Shown in pieces: positions 1-10,359 of a stretch of DNA of 64,000 nt (position 1 is its first letter; every line of letters starts with the position of its first letter). Source of the stretch: Saccharomycopsis fibuligera x Saccharomycopsis cf. fibuligera (lineage: Eukaryota > Ascomycota > Saccharomycetes > Ascoideales > Saccharomycopsidaceae); NCBI GenBank assembly GCA_001936135.1, contig CP012811.1:1860001-1924000 (forward strand). The letters are read 5' to 3'. Position numbers and translations under genes: made by a program. The notes below the pieces were generated by a model. That model was not told where the DNA came from, searched no databases, and worked only from the letters and a program-made list of their open reading frames with translations.

Positions 1-1
1 T

Positions 2-2119
2 GATAGCTTAAAAAATACAAATCGTACGCTAGTGGCGAAAATCGGCGTGTTTGAAAATGACAAGAAGGAATTTAGACAAGAGGTGCAAGGTAGGCTTAAA
101 GTTTTACTCGACGAGAATGGGCAATTGCTCAAGCAGGTAAACGAATTGAAAAAGATATTACAAAACCAGCAACAGAATAATGGCGGTAATGATAGTAGTG
201 CTAATGGTAGTAGTGGATTGAGCTTGGAAGATGTAAGAGTGCTAAATCAAAACTTGACCGCACAAATAAATGAAAATAATCAACTCAAGTCGCAACTTTT
301 GACAAAAACTTTAGAAAACAGTGAATTGAAGGCGGATGCAATGTTGATCAAATTGTTTGAAGAAGATAAAAAATCGTTACAGAAAAGAATTGACTATTTT
401 GAGAGCACATTAAGTGAGCAAAGTTTACAGTTATCTGATTTGATTTCCGAAAATGAAGAATTGAAATTAGATAAGCAAAAGTTTGTGGCATTATTGGACA
501 ATTTTGAAAGCAATAGTATCAAACCCGCAGATGGAAAGTACACGACAAAGCCAAATAGTAAATTGACGGCGTTTGTCGAACAATACAATAGTGCTTCTTT
601 CAATCTCAAGCAACTACAATCCAAGGTAGAGTTTTTGAATAATGAATTACAAACATTCAAAACAATAAATGAGTCTCAAGCATTACGCATTAATGAGCTC
701 AACGTTGAAAATAACAAATTGGAAAAGATTCATCAGTCAGCTAGACAACATAGTGCTGATTTAAATAATGAGAAGTTACTACTTTCTGGACAAGTACATC
801 AATTAACGAAAAGGATACAATCATTAGAAGAATTTTCACGGAATCTTCAACAATTTCAAGAAACGCACCAGAACCAGTTAGCTCCAAAAGCTCAAGAGCA
901 GCCAAAGCTTCCCGAACAACAGCAGAAACCACAACCAACGGTAACAAAAGAAGAACTTGAAGCAAAAACCAAGCAGATAGAGCAATTAGAAAGGGCACTA
1001 AGTGCTTACGAAACAGAAATACAAAACCAAAACAAAACAACAACAGTGTATGATCTGAATAAGCGAAAAAAATTGAATGACGGCCAATATTCTATGTCGT
1101 CTGCTATTGATTCCGATGATGCGTTGCTCAACAAGTACCATGACGAAATAGTCAAGCTTCGGAAACAGCTACTTGATGCTGAAGCATCAGTTAAGCTGTT
1201 AGCTAGCGAGATTAAAGCTATCCAATTACGCAATAAAGAATTACAAAGCTATATTGAAGAAGAAACTTTTTCGCCTAAAAAATTGGAGAGACGCAAACAG
1301 GAAAGAATTTTGCAATTGTTTCGCAATCCAACTTTGGATTATCAAAAGATCAAGACAGAAACTTTGAAAGCATTGAGCAAAGAAAATACAGATTTACTTA
1401 GGCTTATTGGTGAGTTGCAAGAAAAAGAAAAATCCAAAACTGAAAAAACAGCTGTGAAAAATTCAGTGCTTGCTGGAGAGCAGAATACTAAAATGATACC
1501 AAGATCAGTGTTGGACAGATACATGGTGGAGGTGAATGCCAGCGAGCAAGAACTAGAAAAATTGAACAAAAAGCTCGACAGATTAAAGAAAGCTTACAAT
1601 AAAAAGAGCGCCGAATACTTGTCTACAATTACTTTGCTTTTTGGCTACAACATTGAGTTTTTTGAAAACTCCAAGAAAATCAAAATCAAGTCAAAGTTTA
1701 CCAAGCGTAAAGCTTTACAAAGCAGTAGCAGTAGCAGTAGCAGTAACACTAATGGGCACAACTCTTCCGATATAGGTACCGGTGGTGCTGGCGACTACTT
1801 TGCTGGCGCTAATAATTCTTCCAACGCTAAAGGTGATGACGACAATGAAAACACCACAACAGAAGATCACAACTATTTGGTAATTGATCTTTACAATAAG
1901 TCATTGCAGATTTCCAATGAGGCTAGTGAAGCGTTTCATCAAAAATGCGAGAGTTTAATTAGTTATTGGGTACGTGCAAAGGGAGAAATTCCGTGCTTTT
2001 TAGCAGCATTGAATTTGGAGTTGTTTGAAGGATATGATGACGATAAGCATAAAAGTCCAGGGGTGGTTTCTGGAGGCGATCGTGGAGCCGCAGTGGATGT
2101 GGCAACTGTCAGTACATAA
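2..2119 (+). CDS. MAD1: Spindle-assembly checkpoint protein Mad1, 5'-truncated by window edge
   Basis: The frame is open from base 2 with no ATG near the edge, so the N-terminus lies outside the window; about 706 residues are visible against about 750 in S. cerevisiae Mad1. Most of the protein is predicted coiled coil (Gln/Glu/Lys/Leu-rich heptads, few prolines). Near the C-terminus a DRLKKAYNKK segment carries the RLK motif that in Mad1 contacts Bub1. It leads into a globular C-terminal domain with the signature ISYWVRAKGEIPCFLAALNL, typical of the Mad1 RWD-like domain. Family knowledge: Mad1 sits at nuclear pores and unattached kinetochores and recruits and converts Mad2 to inhibit Cdc20-APC/C. 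A Ser repeat and a Gly/Asn-rich insert lie inside the C-terminal domain. A generic coiled-coil protein is the alternative, but the C-terminal motifs argue against it. Confidence 0.82.
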   Translation, partial: DSLKNTNRTLVAKIGVFENDKKEFRQEVQGRLKVLLDENGQLLKQVNELKKILQNQQQNNGGNDSSANGSSGLSLEDVRVLNQNLTAQINENNQLKSQLLTKTLENSELKADAMLIKLFEEDKKSLQKRIDYFESTLSEQSLQLSDLISENEELKLDKQKFVALLDNFESNSIKPADGKYTTKPNSKLTAFVEQYNSASFNLKQLQSKVEFLNNELQTFKTINESQALRINELNVENNKLEKIHQSARQHSADLNNEKLLLSGQVHQLTKRIQSLEEFSRNLQQFQETHQNQLAPKAQEQPKLPEQQQKPQPTVTKEELEAKTKQIEQLERALSAYETEIQNQNKTTTVYDLNKRKKLNDGQYSMSSAIDSDDALLNKYHDEIVKLRKQLLDAEASVKLLASEIKAIQLRNKELQSYIEEETFSPKKLERRKQERILQLFRNPTLDYQKIKTETLKALSKENTDLLRLIGELQEKEKSKTEKTAVKNSVLAGEQNTKMIPRSVLDRYMVEVNASEQELEKLNKKLDRLKKAYNKKSAEYLSTITLLFGYNIEFFENSKKIKIKSKFTKRKALQSSSSSSSSNTNGHNSSDIGTGGAGDYFAGANNSSNAKGDDDNENTTTEDHNYLVIDLYNKSLQISNEASEAFHQKCESLISYWVRAKGEIPCFLAALNLELFEGYDDDKHKSPGVVSGGDRGAAVDVATVST

Positions 2120-3463
2120 TGCTGGCATAAAGCAATGGTTTTATAGGGCTCTAGGATGCTGAATGATGACAATAAATGTTTTTATAGAGATTTCTACCAA
2201 GCAATTGCATTTTCAAAGTGTATTGTTTTTTGCTTTGTTCGAGTGTAGATCTGAATTAAGGCCGTTGAAATCACAAATGGCTAATTTCAGTGGCTCTCAT
2301 TTCATTCTTTTTTTTTTAAAAAATTTATTTCGCTAGCCACTTTTGCTTTTCAGTATATCACAGAGCTAAAATGTGCGCTATATATACTGTATCAAATTCA
2401 AAATCAAGATAATATGTGCCAGTACTGGTGCTATATACACACTATCACTATTGTTCAGCTATACTGTATACAATAAATTCAAGCTCACTAACTCGGTCCG
2501 CACCACCCGCGCAGCGCACTCTATTGTATCATGCACCAAGACTCTGTGACAATTAACAGTGACAGACGCATAGTAAATCGACCGGCTTGGCAGACGGTAC
2601 GATACTAATGGCGCAGACGGTACAACGCTGAATCGCATATATACAGAGCACCAGGTGTGTTAGAGTAATGAATGGAGGAGACATTTGTTTGCAGGCCCCT
2701 GTGTGAATACTGCTGGTCATAAGAATATATATATATATATATATATATACTATAGCCAGTTTCACACGCAAGACTACAATTACTGGCGAGTTTGAGGTAG
2801 TTTTGACAGCTTCGGGGATTAAATGTTTGTTTCCGGAGGAGCCGCAAGCGATGCCTTGCAATCAGAAAGCCAATATCGTTAATGCTGCGAATAAATACAA
2901 TGGCCAGTGGACAAAAGATAAACAGGACTTCAAAATCAGTTGTTGAAAATACCATTACTGGCATTGTGTAACTTACCCAAGAGCAACTGCTAAGCTATAT
3001 TTTGTAGTTGGTGTTAGTCTCTGAAAAGTGTATTATCAGCAGTCCTGGATGGAGCTTCCGATGCAGTTGCTCCGCGTGTGCCGCTGCCGCTTGGAGAAAC
3101 CACACCAGTAGCAGGGAGCAACCTTGGTAGAAATACTCACTGGCCCGCCCTTGGTAGCAATATTTCGTTGACTTTATATCTTTCTGTTTTTGTTTTATTT
3201 TATTTTTATAATTATTTTATTTTTTTGTTGTTGTTGGTTAGCTTTGATTTTAATCTTTTCTTTTCTTTTCTTTTCAATTGCCATTGGTTTATTCTTTTTT
3301 CTTCATCTTTACCCAAGATACAGTCAAACTCATATTCTATTTCCTCCCCTTTCTCGTCTCTACAGTTTTGGTTTTATTAGATTTTCTGTTACTTCAAATA
3401 CTTCATCCCCTTTGAGGAAACATACACAACAAACTCCCCAAAACATCAATCGTCTTATACAAA
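2120..3463. other. Intergenic region MAD1-MIR1
   Basis: No convincing gene. It holds an AT dinucleotide run at about 2726-2749 and a T-rich stretch at about 3185-3300. The last few hundred bases are the likely promoter and leader of MIR1. Short open frames here lack conserved motifs. Confidence 0.6.
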
Positions 3464-4390
3464 ATGTCTACTCCTACTCAAAAAGGCCGCACAATTCCAT
3501 TGAACTCCCCTGAATACTTTTACACCTGTACTTTGGGGGGTATTCTTGCCTGTGGTCCCACACATTCTCTCGTCACTCCACTAGATTTAGTCAAATGCCG
3601 TCGCCAAGTCGATTCTTCATTGTACAAAAGCAACATCCAGGGCTGGAGGGCCATCGTTAAGGCTGAAGGTTTAGGAGGTATCTGGACCGGTGTTGGTGCT
3701 ACTTTCATCGGCTATTCGTTCCAAGGCGCAGGTAAGTATGGTCTTTATGAATTGTTCAAGTACAAGTACGGTCAATTGGTCGGTAAAGATATTGCAGATA
3801 AATACAAGACCACGCTATATTTGAGTGCTTCGGCTAGTGCTGAATTCTTTGCCGATATTGCTTTGTGTCCATGGGAGGCTATTAAAGTTAAGACGCAAAC
3901 TACTATTCCTCCATATGCAACCGGTGTACTTGATGGATGGAAGAAAATCACTGCCAAAGAAGGTTTTGGTGGGTTGTACAAAGGATTGGCTCCTTTATGG
4001 TTGAGACAGATTCCTTACACCATGGTGAAATTTGCTACTTTTGAAAGAATTGTTGAGGCTATTTACAACTATTTGCCGAAGAGAAAGAGTGAATACTCCA
4101 CTTATCAGCAAACTGGGGTTTCTTTCCTCGGTGGTTACATTGCTGGGATCTTTTGTGCTATAGTGTCGCATCCGGCTGACGTGATGGTATCCAAGATTAA
4201 TGCTGAAAAGCAGGCCAATGAATCCATTGGTCAAGCTACTTCTAGAATTTATGGTAAAATTGGTTTCGGTGGCCTTTGGAACGGGTTGGCAGTTAGAATT
4301 GTTATGATTGGTACTTTGACTGGTGCTCAATGGTTAATTTATGATAGTTTCAAAGCCTATGTTGGATTGCCAACTACCGGGGGTCATTAA
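3464..4390 (+). CDS. MIR1: Mitochondrial phosphate carrier
   Basis: 308 residues, the normal length for a mitochondrial carrier family protein. Three tandem carrier repeats are visible with their signatures: [11 protein letters not shown] near residue 38, CPWEAIKVK near 145 and HPADVMVSK near 240. The N-terminal segment [21 protein letters not shown] is characteristic of the phosphate carrier (Mir1/PIC) rather than the ADP/ATP carrier. Family role: imports inorganic phosphate with protons (or in exchange for hydroxide) across the inner mitochondrial membrane for ATP synthesis. The ATG at 3464 is preceded by an A-rich leader (AAA before ATG), good yeast initiation context. The next gene downstream, UAP1, has the same orientation. 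Confidence 0.93.
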   Translation: MSTPTQKGRTIPLNSPEYFYTCTLGGILACGPTHSLVTPLDLVKCRRQVDSSLYKSNIQGWRAIVKAEGLGGIWTGVGATFIGYSFQGAGKYGLYELFKYKYGQLVGKDIADKYKTTLYLSASASAEFFADIALCPWEAIKVKTQTTIPPYATGVLDGWKKITAKEGFGGLYKGLAPLWLRQIPYTMVKFATFERIVEAIYNYLPKRKSEYSTYQQTGVSFLGGYIAGIFCAIVSHPADVMVSKINAEKQANESIGQATSRIYGKIGFGGLWNGLAVRIVMIGTLTGAQWLIYDSFKAYVGLPTTGGH

Positions 4391-4848
4391 GAAAGATACC
4401 ACTACAACTAATCAACTACTTTTGATCGAAGTCGATTAAATGTTACATACTCAATTTAATAGCACTGTATTGTCTTTCTTTAGTTATTTGTGTTTTGCAA
4501 TGCTGTAGCTTATAAATTACTGGCTGGAACGCGTATGTATGTTGTGAAAGTAGCAGGCGGCATTCTTCTGAATTCATCTTGATGGTAGTTCAGTCCACGT
4601 GCTATCTCACATGACTTTTCCTCGGTTCCATATAAGACGCAAACGGCGCTTCTATATATAGGCCAGATTGTGTTACTTGGATATGTGTTACTTACAACTC
4701 GTTTCTTTCAGCTTGCTGTTTTGCATTCAGATTCCTGGTGCTATTAGATATCTGTTAATTGAATAAACATAAATATATTTATATAAAAAAAAGGCTATTC
4801 GCTAATCAACATAATACCAAAAAAAAAATAAAAATAAAAAATAAAAAA
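4391..4848. other. Intergenic region MIR1-UAP1
   Basis: 458 bp holding the MIR1 3' end and the UAP1 promoter. An ACGCGT hexamer lies at 4529-4534 and a TATA element at 4653-4660. The 5' leader of UAP1 is very A-rich just before the ATG. No gene seen. Confidence 0.6.
4653..4660 (+). promoter_or_regulatory. TATA box of UAP1 (candidate)
   Basis: TATATATA lies 189 bp upstream of the chosen ATG, within the usual range for yeast TATA elements given a leader of 60-120 nt. A second weaker match (TATAAG) lies near 4630. Confidence 0.5.
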
Positions 4849-6261
4849 ATGTCCACCACATTGTCCAAGATCTACGTCGACCCATCCAAAGTCACTAAGG
4901 AAGAAGAAGCAGCCTTAGCTAACCAATTGAGCCAATTGGACTCTAAGCTTTTTGACCAAGTGCAAGATGCCATTAAATTTTCCAGCAGTAATTCTGGAGC
5001 CGCTGACATTGGCCAACTTCCTGATTCTTCATATTTCTCATTAAATACAGATGATCCAGATCATATTAGCCAGCAAGATCAGCAAAAATTCTATGATTTA
5101 GGATTACAATTGATTAGCAAAGGTGAAGTTGCAGTGTTGTTGATGGCTGGTGGACAAGGCACCAGATTGGGTTCATCGGACCCAAAGGGCACTTATGTTA
5201 TTGATATTCCTTCACAGAAGTCATTATTTGAATTACAGGCTAGAAGAATCATTAAATTACAGCAATTGGCTGGCGGGGAAAGTAAAATTAACTGGTACGT
5301 TATGACTTCGGAACCAACTAGAGCAAAGACCGAAGCATTTTTCCAAAAAAACAAATTTTTTGGATTAGATACCAACCAAGTTGTTTTCTTCAATCAAGGT
5401 ACATTACCAGCTTTTACTAAAGATGGTAAGCAAATTTTCAGAGAAAACAAAACCACATTGACTAAGAGTCCCGATGGAAATGGAGGATTGTACAAAGCAA
5501 TTCATGATAATAAATTGGTGGAAGATTTTGCCGCCAAGGGAATCAAACATATTCATATGTATTCCGTTGATAATTGCTTGGCTAAAGTTGCTGACCCATT
5601 ATTTATTGGGTTTGCGGTTTCCAAACAATTTGATTTGGCTACTAAAGTGGTGAGAAAGACTGAACCTACTGAATCTGTTGGATTGATTGTTAGCAAAAAC
5701 AACAAACCATCGGTGATTGAATACTCTGAAATTAGTGATGAATTAGCGAACAAGAAAGATGAAAAAAATTCAGACTTGCTTTACTTGAGAGCTGCCAATA
5801 TTGTGCAACATTACTATTCTGTGGACTTGTTGGCCAAGAAAATCCCAGAATGGATTAACTCTAGAGAAGCGTTACCATACCATGTTGCTAAAAAGAAGAT
5901 TCCACATTTAAATTTGAATGATGAATATGTGAAACCAACAGAAAGCAATGGTATCAAATTGGAGCAATTTATCTTTGACATTTTCTCTACGGTTGATTTG
6001 AGTAAATTTGGATCACTTGAAGTTAAAAGAAATGAAGAATTTAGTCCATTGAAGAATGCACCAGGAACAAAGTCCGATAATCCACAAACCAGTGCTCATG
6101 ATTTACAAGCCTTGCATACTACTTGGATTAAAGCCAATGGAGGCGCAGTCGAGGGCCAAGGGCTTGTGGAACTTGATGGGTTGTTGTCTTATGGTGGCGA
6201 AGGATTGGAGAAAGTTAAAGGTAAGACTTTCAAATCTGGGGAATACATTAAGGAAATTTAG
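4849..6261 (+). CDS. UAP1: UDP-N-acetylglucosamine pyrophosphorylase
   Basis: 470 residues from the ATG at 4849. The frame is open 30 codons further upstream, but that part is Lys/Ile/Asn-rich leader sequence, and family members begin close to MSTTLSKIYVDP. The nucleotide-binding signature LLMAGGQGTRLGSSDPKG occupies residues about 97-114. Downstream blocks such as GGNGGLYKAI-like SPDGNGGLYKAIHD, MYSVDNCLAKVADP and NKPSVIEYSE match eukaryotic UAP1/Qri1. Family role: joins GlcNAc-1-phosphate and UTP to make UDP-GlcNAc, the donor for chitin, N-glycans and GPI anchors. In-frame CTG codons were not found on reading through the gene. Confidence 0.93.
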   Translation: MSTTLSKIYVDPSKVTKEEEAALANQLSQLDSKLFDQVQDAIKFSSSNSGAADIGQLPDSSYFSLNTDDPDHISQQDQQKFYDLGLQLISKGEVAVLLMAGGQGTRLGSSDPKGTYVIDIPSQKSLFELQARRIIKLQQLAGGESKINWYVMTSEPTRAKTEAFFQKNKFFGLDTNQVVFFNQGTLPAFTKDGKQIFRENKTTLTKSPDGNGGLYKAIHDNKLVEDFAAKGIKHIHMYSVDNCLAKVADPLFIGFAVSKQFDLATKVVRKTEPTESVGLIVSKNNKPSVIEYSEISDELANKKDEKNSDLLYLRAANIVQHYYSVDLLAKKIPEWINSREALPYHVAKKKIPHLNLNDEYVKPTESNGIKLEQFIFDIFSTVDLSKFGSLEVKRNEEFSPLKNAPGTKSDNPQTSAHDLQALHTTWIKANGGAVEGQGLVELDGLLSYGGEGLEKVKGKTFKSGEYIKEI

Positions 6262-6293
6262 GTAATGTTTTGTTAAGGTAAGTGAGCTTGCTG

Positions 6294-6294
6294 T

Positions 6295-6343
<49 letters not shown>
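6294..6343. repeat. (TTAG)n microsatellite, about 12 units
   Basis: A nearly perfect TTAG tetranucleotide run starts about 33 bp after the UAP1 stop codon, so it probably lies in the UAP1 3' UTR. It ends in an imperfect AGTCAG unit. Confidence 0.9.
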
Positions 6344-6644
6344 CAGTTGAAATCTATATGCAATGTTGTGATTCATGGAGAATGTGTCTTTATTTTGTGA
6401 GTATGTAGGCCCTACATTTTAGCATGTGGATATGACGTCCGCGTAGTAATTTGTGGTTTATAAATATTGTGTATGCAGCGCCGACTGTCGCCAGAAATAT
6501 CTGATGCGAATACTCAAGTGCGTAATTGTACAATAGAAAAGCTTGGTAATTAATACCATAACGACAGCTTCCCATTGCAATGCAATAAAGCAATTCGTTT
6601 GACTCAAAAGACTGAGATGGAGATAGATATCCAAGCAGTTTCAT

Positions 6645-6695
6645 GTAGAAGTAGTAGTAGCAGTAGCAGTCGCAGTCGCAGTCGCAGTAGTAATA
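6645..6695. repeat. Imperfect AGT/CAG/CAGTCG trinucleotide-hexanucleotide repeat
   Basis: A run of AGT, then GCAGTA, then GCAGTC units followed by AGT again. It is a compound microsatellite in non-coding DNA. A smaller AGCAGT run lies at about 7670-7688. Confidence 0.8.
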
Positions 6696-7587
6696 CTACT
6701 ACTGAAATAGTCTCTTGAATGTTAAGATTGTCATTTGGATTGTGCAGCTAGAAACAGCATTAAACAGAACTATGCAACATAGCACAGCGTAAAACAGCAT
6801 ACAGCATAATTATTGCCTATTTTCACAGCATTGCGCATTAACCAATGCGCCAGGACGCATCAGTGAGCATAAAGGGGCGTTGAAATTTGGTTCGCGTACT
6901 ATTATGGTCTAAATATAGCCACACACACACACTACAACGTGTGCTTTAATGGATGATCATTATTATATTGGCATTTCTAAATATTTTTGAGCAACGCTCA
7001 TTCGAGTACATGCGAGAGAGTTTTCTAGAGATTTGATTGGTATGCTTTGGTGACTTTGGTCTACAGCTTCATCCTCTTCTGTAGCATCAACAACCACGGG
7101 GAAAACGCCATCAACATAACAATTTGTAAAAGCTTTTTTTTTCTTTTTCTTTCTCTGAAGCTGTTCTTCTCAAGATTAGTGCTGGAAGTGTGAAAATTAA
7201 GATTGATTGCTACAGGTAAGACCGAATCTACAAGTATAGCTATCAAAGCCCTCCCCTCCTAGACTCTTTAGAGCTAAAGGATCGGAGAGTGTGAACATAC
7301 AGCGGTTATATACACTGTGGGACTGTCTGTATGTAGTATAGTAAACGAGGCATTGCTGGGGATACTGTCGGGATTGCGCTGCTCACGAGCCTAGCCTGTC
7401 TGTCTTATAGGGATGGATGGGGCTGTGAATCAGGCACGCAGGAAGAAGCAATTGTTTTGATTGTTTGAAAAGCCAACGTCAGTACTTGGGACAAGAACGC
7501 AAAGCCAAGGAGAAAGGAAGACAAACGGTGCCTTTCAGATATATAGCTAGATAGCTATACGGGCTCTGTATCAATAAGAAAGTAAGT

Positions 7588-7627
7588 ATTATGGCATTAT
7601 GGCATTATGGCATTATGGCATTATGGC
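7588..7627. repeat. Tandem 8-mer repeat (GGCATTAT), about 5 copies
   Basis: The octamer ATTATGGC is repeated head to tail about five times about 900 bp upstream of KRE9. No coding potential. Confidence 0.85.
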
Positions 7628-8516
7628 TGGCTTGGCCATGTAAACCTTGCCTGTCTTGCGATGACATGTAGCAGTAGCAGTAGCAGTGGTTGTTGTAGTT
7701 GTATTTGGTCTTACAGTTGGTGTGGCATAGTATATATATATACTGGCAGAAGTACGTGCAGCTGAGCGTTAACAATAGCAAAAGTGCTGTTGTCCGTGCT
7801 GCTGCTGCTACTGCGAAAAACAGAAGAAAAAAATTTTTTTTTCTTTACTCTTAGCTTTTCCTTTTTCTTTTTCTTGTGCTGCAGTTTCAGTGATTTCCGG
7901 CGTTACACGGCTTCGTGTTCTTCTCTTCTCTTTTCTTCTTTTTATTCTATCTTTTGTTGACTGCTGCTTTCTTCAATCAATCAACACTGTTCTCAAACGT
8001 TACTCAGGACATCTGTCTGCTTGTTTCTCACCTTCGTTTCTATTCATTCTCTTCAAGTAGTCTTTGCAGCTATCTTCCCCTGTGTTTTAGCACTATCCAC
8101 TCGCTGCACTCCCAAAGATCACTCTCTGCCACTACTACCGTCCAGCGATCGCCCACTACAAAACTTAGATCCACCAAATCTAAAAAATAAAAAGAAAAGA
8201 AAAGAAAACAACTGGAGGCGGTTTTTTCCTTTCCATCTTTTTTTTTTTTTTTTTGTACTATTCATTCTCCAATTTACTAGCATCCGGTCAAACATAAAAC
8301 ATATCTACCAAGCAAAGAAAGCAAAACCATCTTGTTGTTTGATTTCTTGCTTCTTCTCTTTTCCACTCAGACTCGTGCACTCATAGATCTTGCCACAGCT
8401 TCACACATTCAGAGCAAATACTCATATTGTATTCATATCCATACCCATAAACTTACACACATACACACACACGCACACATACAGAGTACAACGCAATACA
8501 ACACAACTACGAAAAA

Positions 8517-9368
8517 ATGCTTGTGCAAAATTACTGGCTTTTGCTTCTCATATCTTTTATATCGTTCTTCAAATACTCTAGCGCTGACCTTTGGATAACA
8601 AAACCAGCGTTGCACCAAAACTTCACCGCTTCTGGTGGTAACGTTGATGTGGATATTGTTTATGAAGACGACTACAAAGATCCAAACATTAGCAAGTTGA
8701 AAACCCTTACTTTTATCTTGTGTACGGGTGAAAACTCTGACATTGAAGCAGTGAAAACTATCAAAAAAGGTGTTTCTGCTCCAAGTGACAACAAGTACTC
8801 CCTCAGCATTCCTGCCAGCGCCGGCGCTAGTGGTGTCTATTTCCTTCAAGTTATTGGCGTTTATTCCACCGGTGCTTCTATTCACTATACCCGCAGATTC
8901 AAATTGTTGGGTATGTCCGGCTCTCATAAACCGTCTGGTAACGTCCAGGATCTTACCCCAGGAAGCGAAAATAACGCTGGTGATAATGATCCAGCCAGTA
9001 TGACTGCCACAATGCAGCTCTCCGCAACCGCTACTATTCCATACACATTACAAACTGGTAAAGTTAGAGTTGCTCCAATGCAAATGCAACCAGGTAGCAC
9101 CGTTACCGCCACCGCTTGGTCAAGACAATTTCCTACTAGTGCCGTCACTTACTTCACTAGTGCCTCTAAACCAGCTTTCCAACTTTCTACTTGTACTCCT
9201 GGTTGGTCTTATACCAAGACTTCCGCCATCAACTATGCTACTGCTTTGGGCAACCCAAGTGCGTGGTATGCTGCCACTAAAAATATTAAGAAGCCAACTT
9301 TGAGTATGGCTGCTGCATCCGCTACTTCTTCTTCTTCAAATAAAAAGAGATTTTGGGATTTGGATTGA
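8517..9368 (+). CDS. KRE9: Cell-wall beta-1,6-glucan assembly protein Kre9/Knh1
   Basis: 283 residues. An N-terminal signal peptide of about 23 residues ends near YSSA-DLW. The mature N-terminus DLWITKPALHQNF and the C-terminal blocks GKVRVAPMQMQPG and SRQFPTSAVTYF are characteristic of Kre9/Knh1, whose C-terminal domain is confined to fungi. A short Ser-rich tail with a Lys-Lys-Arg cluster ends the protein. Family role: secreted O-mannosylated protein needed for beta-1,6-glucan synthesis and so for anchoring GPI wall proteins, several of which are encoded nearby. The ATG lies in an A-rich context (GAAAAAATG). Whether the genome has a second KNH1-like copy cannot be seen here. Confidence 0.9.
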   Translation: MLVQNYWLLLLISFISFFKYSSADLWITKPALHQNFTASGGNVDVDIVYEDDYKDPNISKLKTLTFILCTGENSDIEAVKTIKKGVSAPSDNKYSLSIPASAGASGVYFLQVIGVYSTGASIHYTRRFKLLGMSGSHKPSGNVQDLTPGSENNAGDNDPASMTATMQLSATATIPYTLQTGKVRVAPMQMQPGSTVTATAWSRQFPTSAVTYFTSASKPAFQLSTCTPGWSYTKTSAINYATALGNPSAWYAATKNIKKPTLSMAAASATSSSSNKKRFWDLD

Positions 9369-10359
9369 TTGTTGAATGCGTTTTTTTCCGAAGAAAATAT
9401 TTTTATTGAAAAAAATGCTGTACAGATACTTTAAAGAAACAGAAAAAAAAAAGTTAATGGTAAAAGTTGGAGAAAAAAGATGAACTTTATTGTGTAAATG
9501 TGTCTGTATAATTTTTCTTGAATAACCTTTCGACTTTACCCATAGAAAAATCCAATGGTTTTTCAAAATGCCTTTCATAAAACATTTCGTTTCCAGTTGC
9601 TTCTAGTTAGCATCTTCATTGTTCCTTGTCATTTATTTTACATTCTTTCTATCTTACCCATTTTTCATCATAATTGTTTATTATTACTATTATTATTATC
9701 ACTATTATTATTATCACTGGTTTCTGATTGGTTTTTCCCTTTTTTTCTTATTTTTTTTCTTTTCTTTCTTTCTGTTTTCATACTCGCATTGTATAAAAAA
9801 AACCTCCTTTTTTTGTTCTTTCTTGCCTTCTGCATAGTTGAATGAAGGAATCGTTTTTGTTTTGATACTTGATTTCACTTTTGATTTCAAAAACAAGAAA
9901 CATAAAGAAAAAAACGTAAATTCAAAACAAGAGTCTTCAAAAACCAATTTTCTTTTCCCAAAATGATGATCAAATACCCATGAAACTCAAAAGCGGTGTC
10001 AGTTTTTCATGTATCATTAGAGTAAATAGCTGATAACTAGAGTGACCTTCATACAAAGTTCCCCCTTTAAGCAGAATTGAGGCAAGTTAATTATTGCACT
10101 TTGAGATACTTCTACGTACGCCTTGTTGTTACAAGTCTTTTTCTTTTTTTTTTTTTTTTTTTTTTGCTTTTGCTTTTGTTTTTGTTTTATTTCATTGACA
10201 CCTATACAAAATAAACTTTTGTAGATAAATTTTGCGATTACTCGAGACACTATTATTACAAATTTTTAGCGATGCAATGTTTAGACTATGTTTCTTCTAG
10301 AAAAAAAAAAGATTGTATAATACCTTTCATATCTTGATCCGCAGACCTAGAAGTTCAGT
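9369..10359. other. Convergent intergenic region KRE9 / MSL1
   Basis: About 990 bp between two convergent genes. It contains ATT/ACT trinucleotide-like sequence at about 9680-9720, a T-rich stretch at 9725-9800 and a poly-T tract at about 10141-10165. No gene supported. Confidence 0.6.

Larger units (their letters stand above)
6262..8516. other. Long intergenic region UAP1-KRE9
   Basis: 2.25 kb without a supported gene. It holds several short tandem repeats (listed separately), an alternating TA run near 7730-7744, and T-rich and C/T-rich sequence at about 7800-8260. A CA-rich leader lies directly before KRE9. Short frames here are repeat or pyrimidine-tract artefacts. Confidence 0.6.

Noticed and set aside
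2553-2964. Minus-strand frames in the MAD1-MIR1 gap
   Set aside because: Contain an Ile-Tyr run from an AT repeat and no conserved motif.
4759-4848. Upstream extension of UAP1
   Set aside because: Low-complexity Lys/Asn/Ile leader; the ATG at 4849 gives the family N-terminus, and the TATA box at 4653 leaves a suitable leader.
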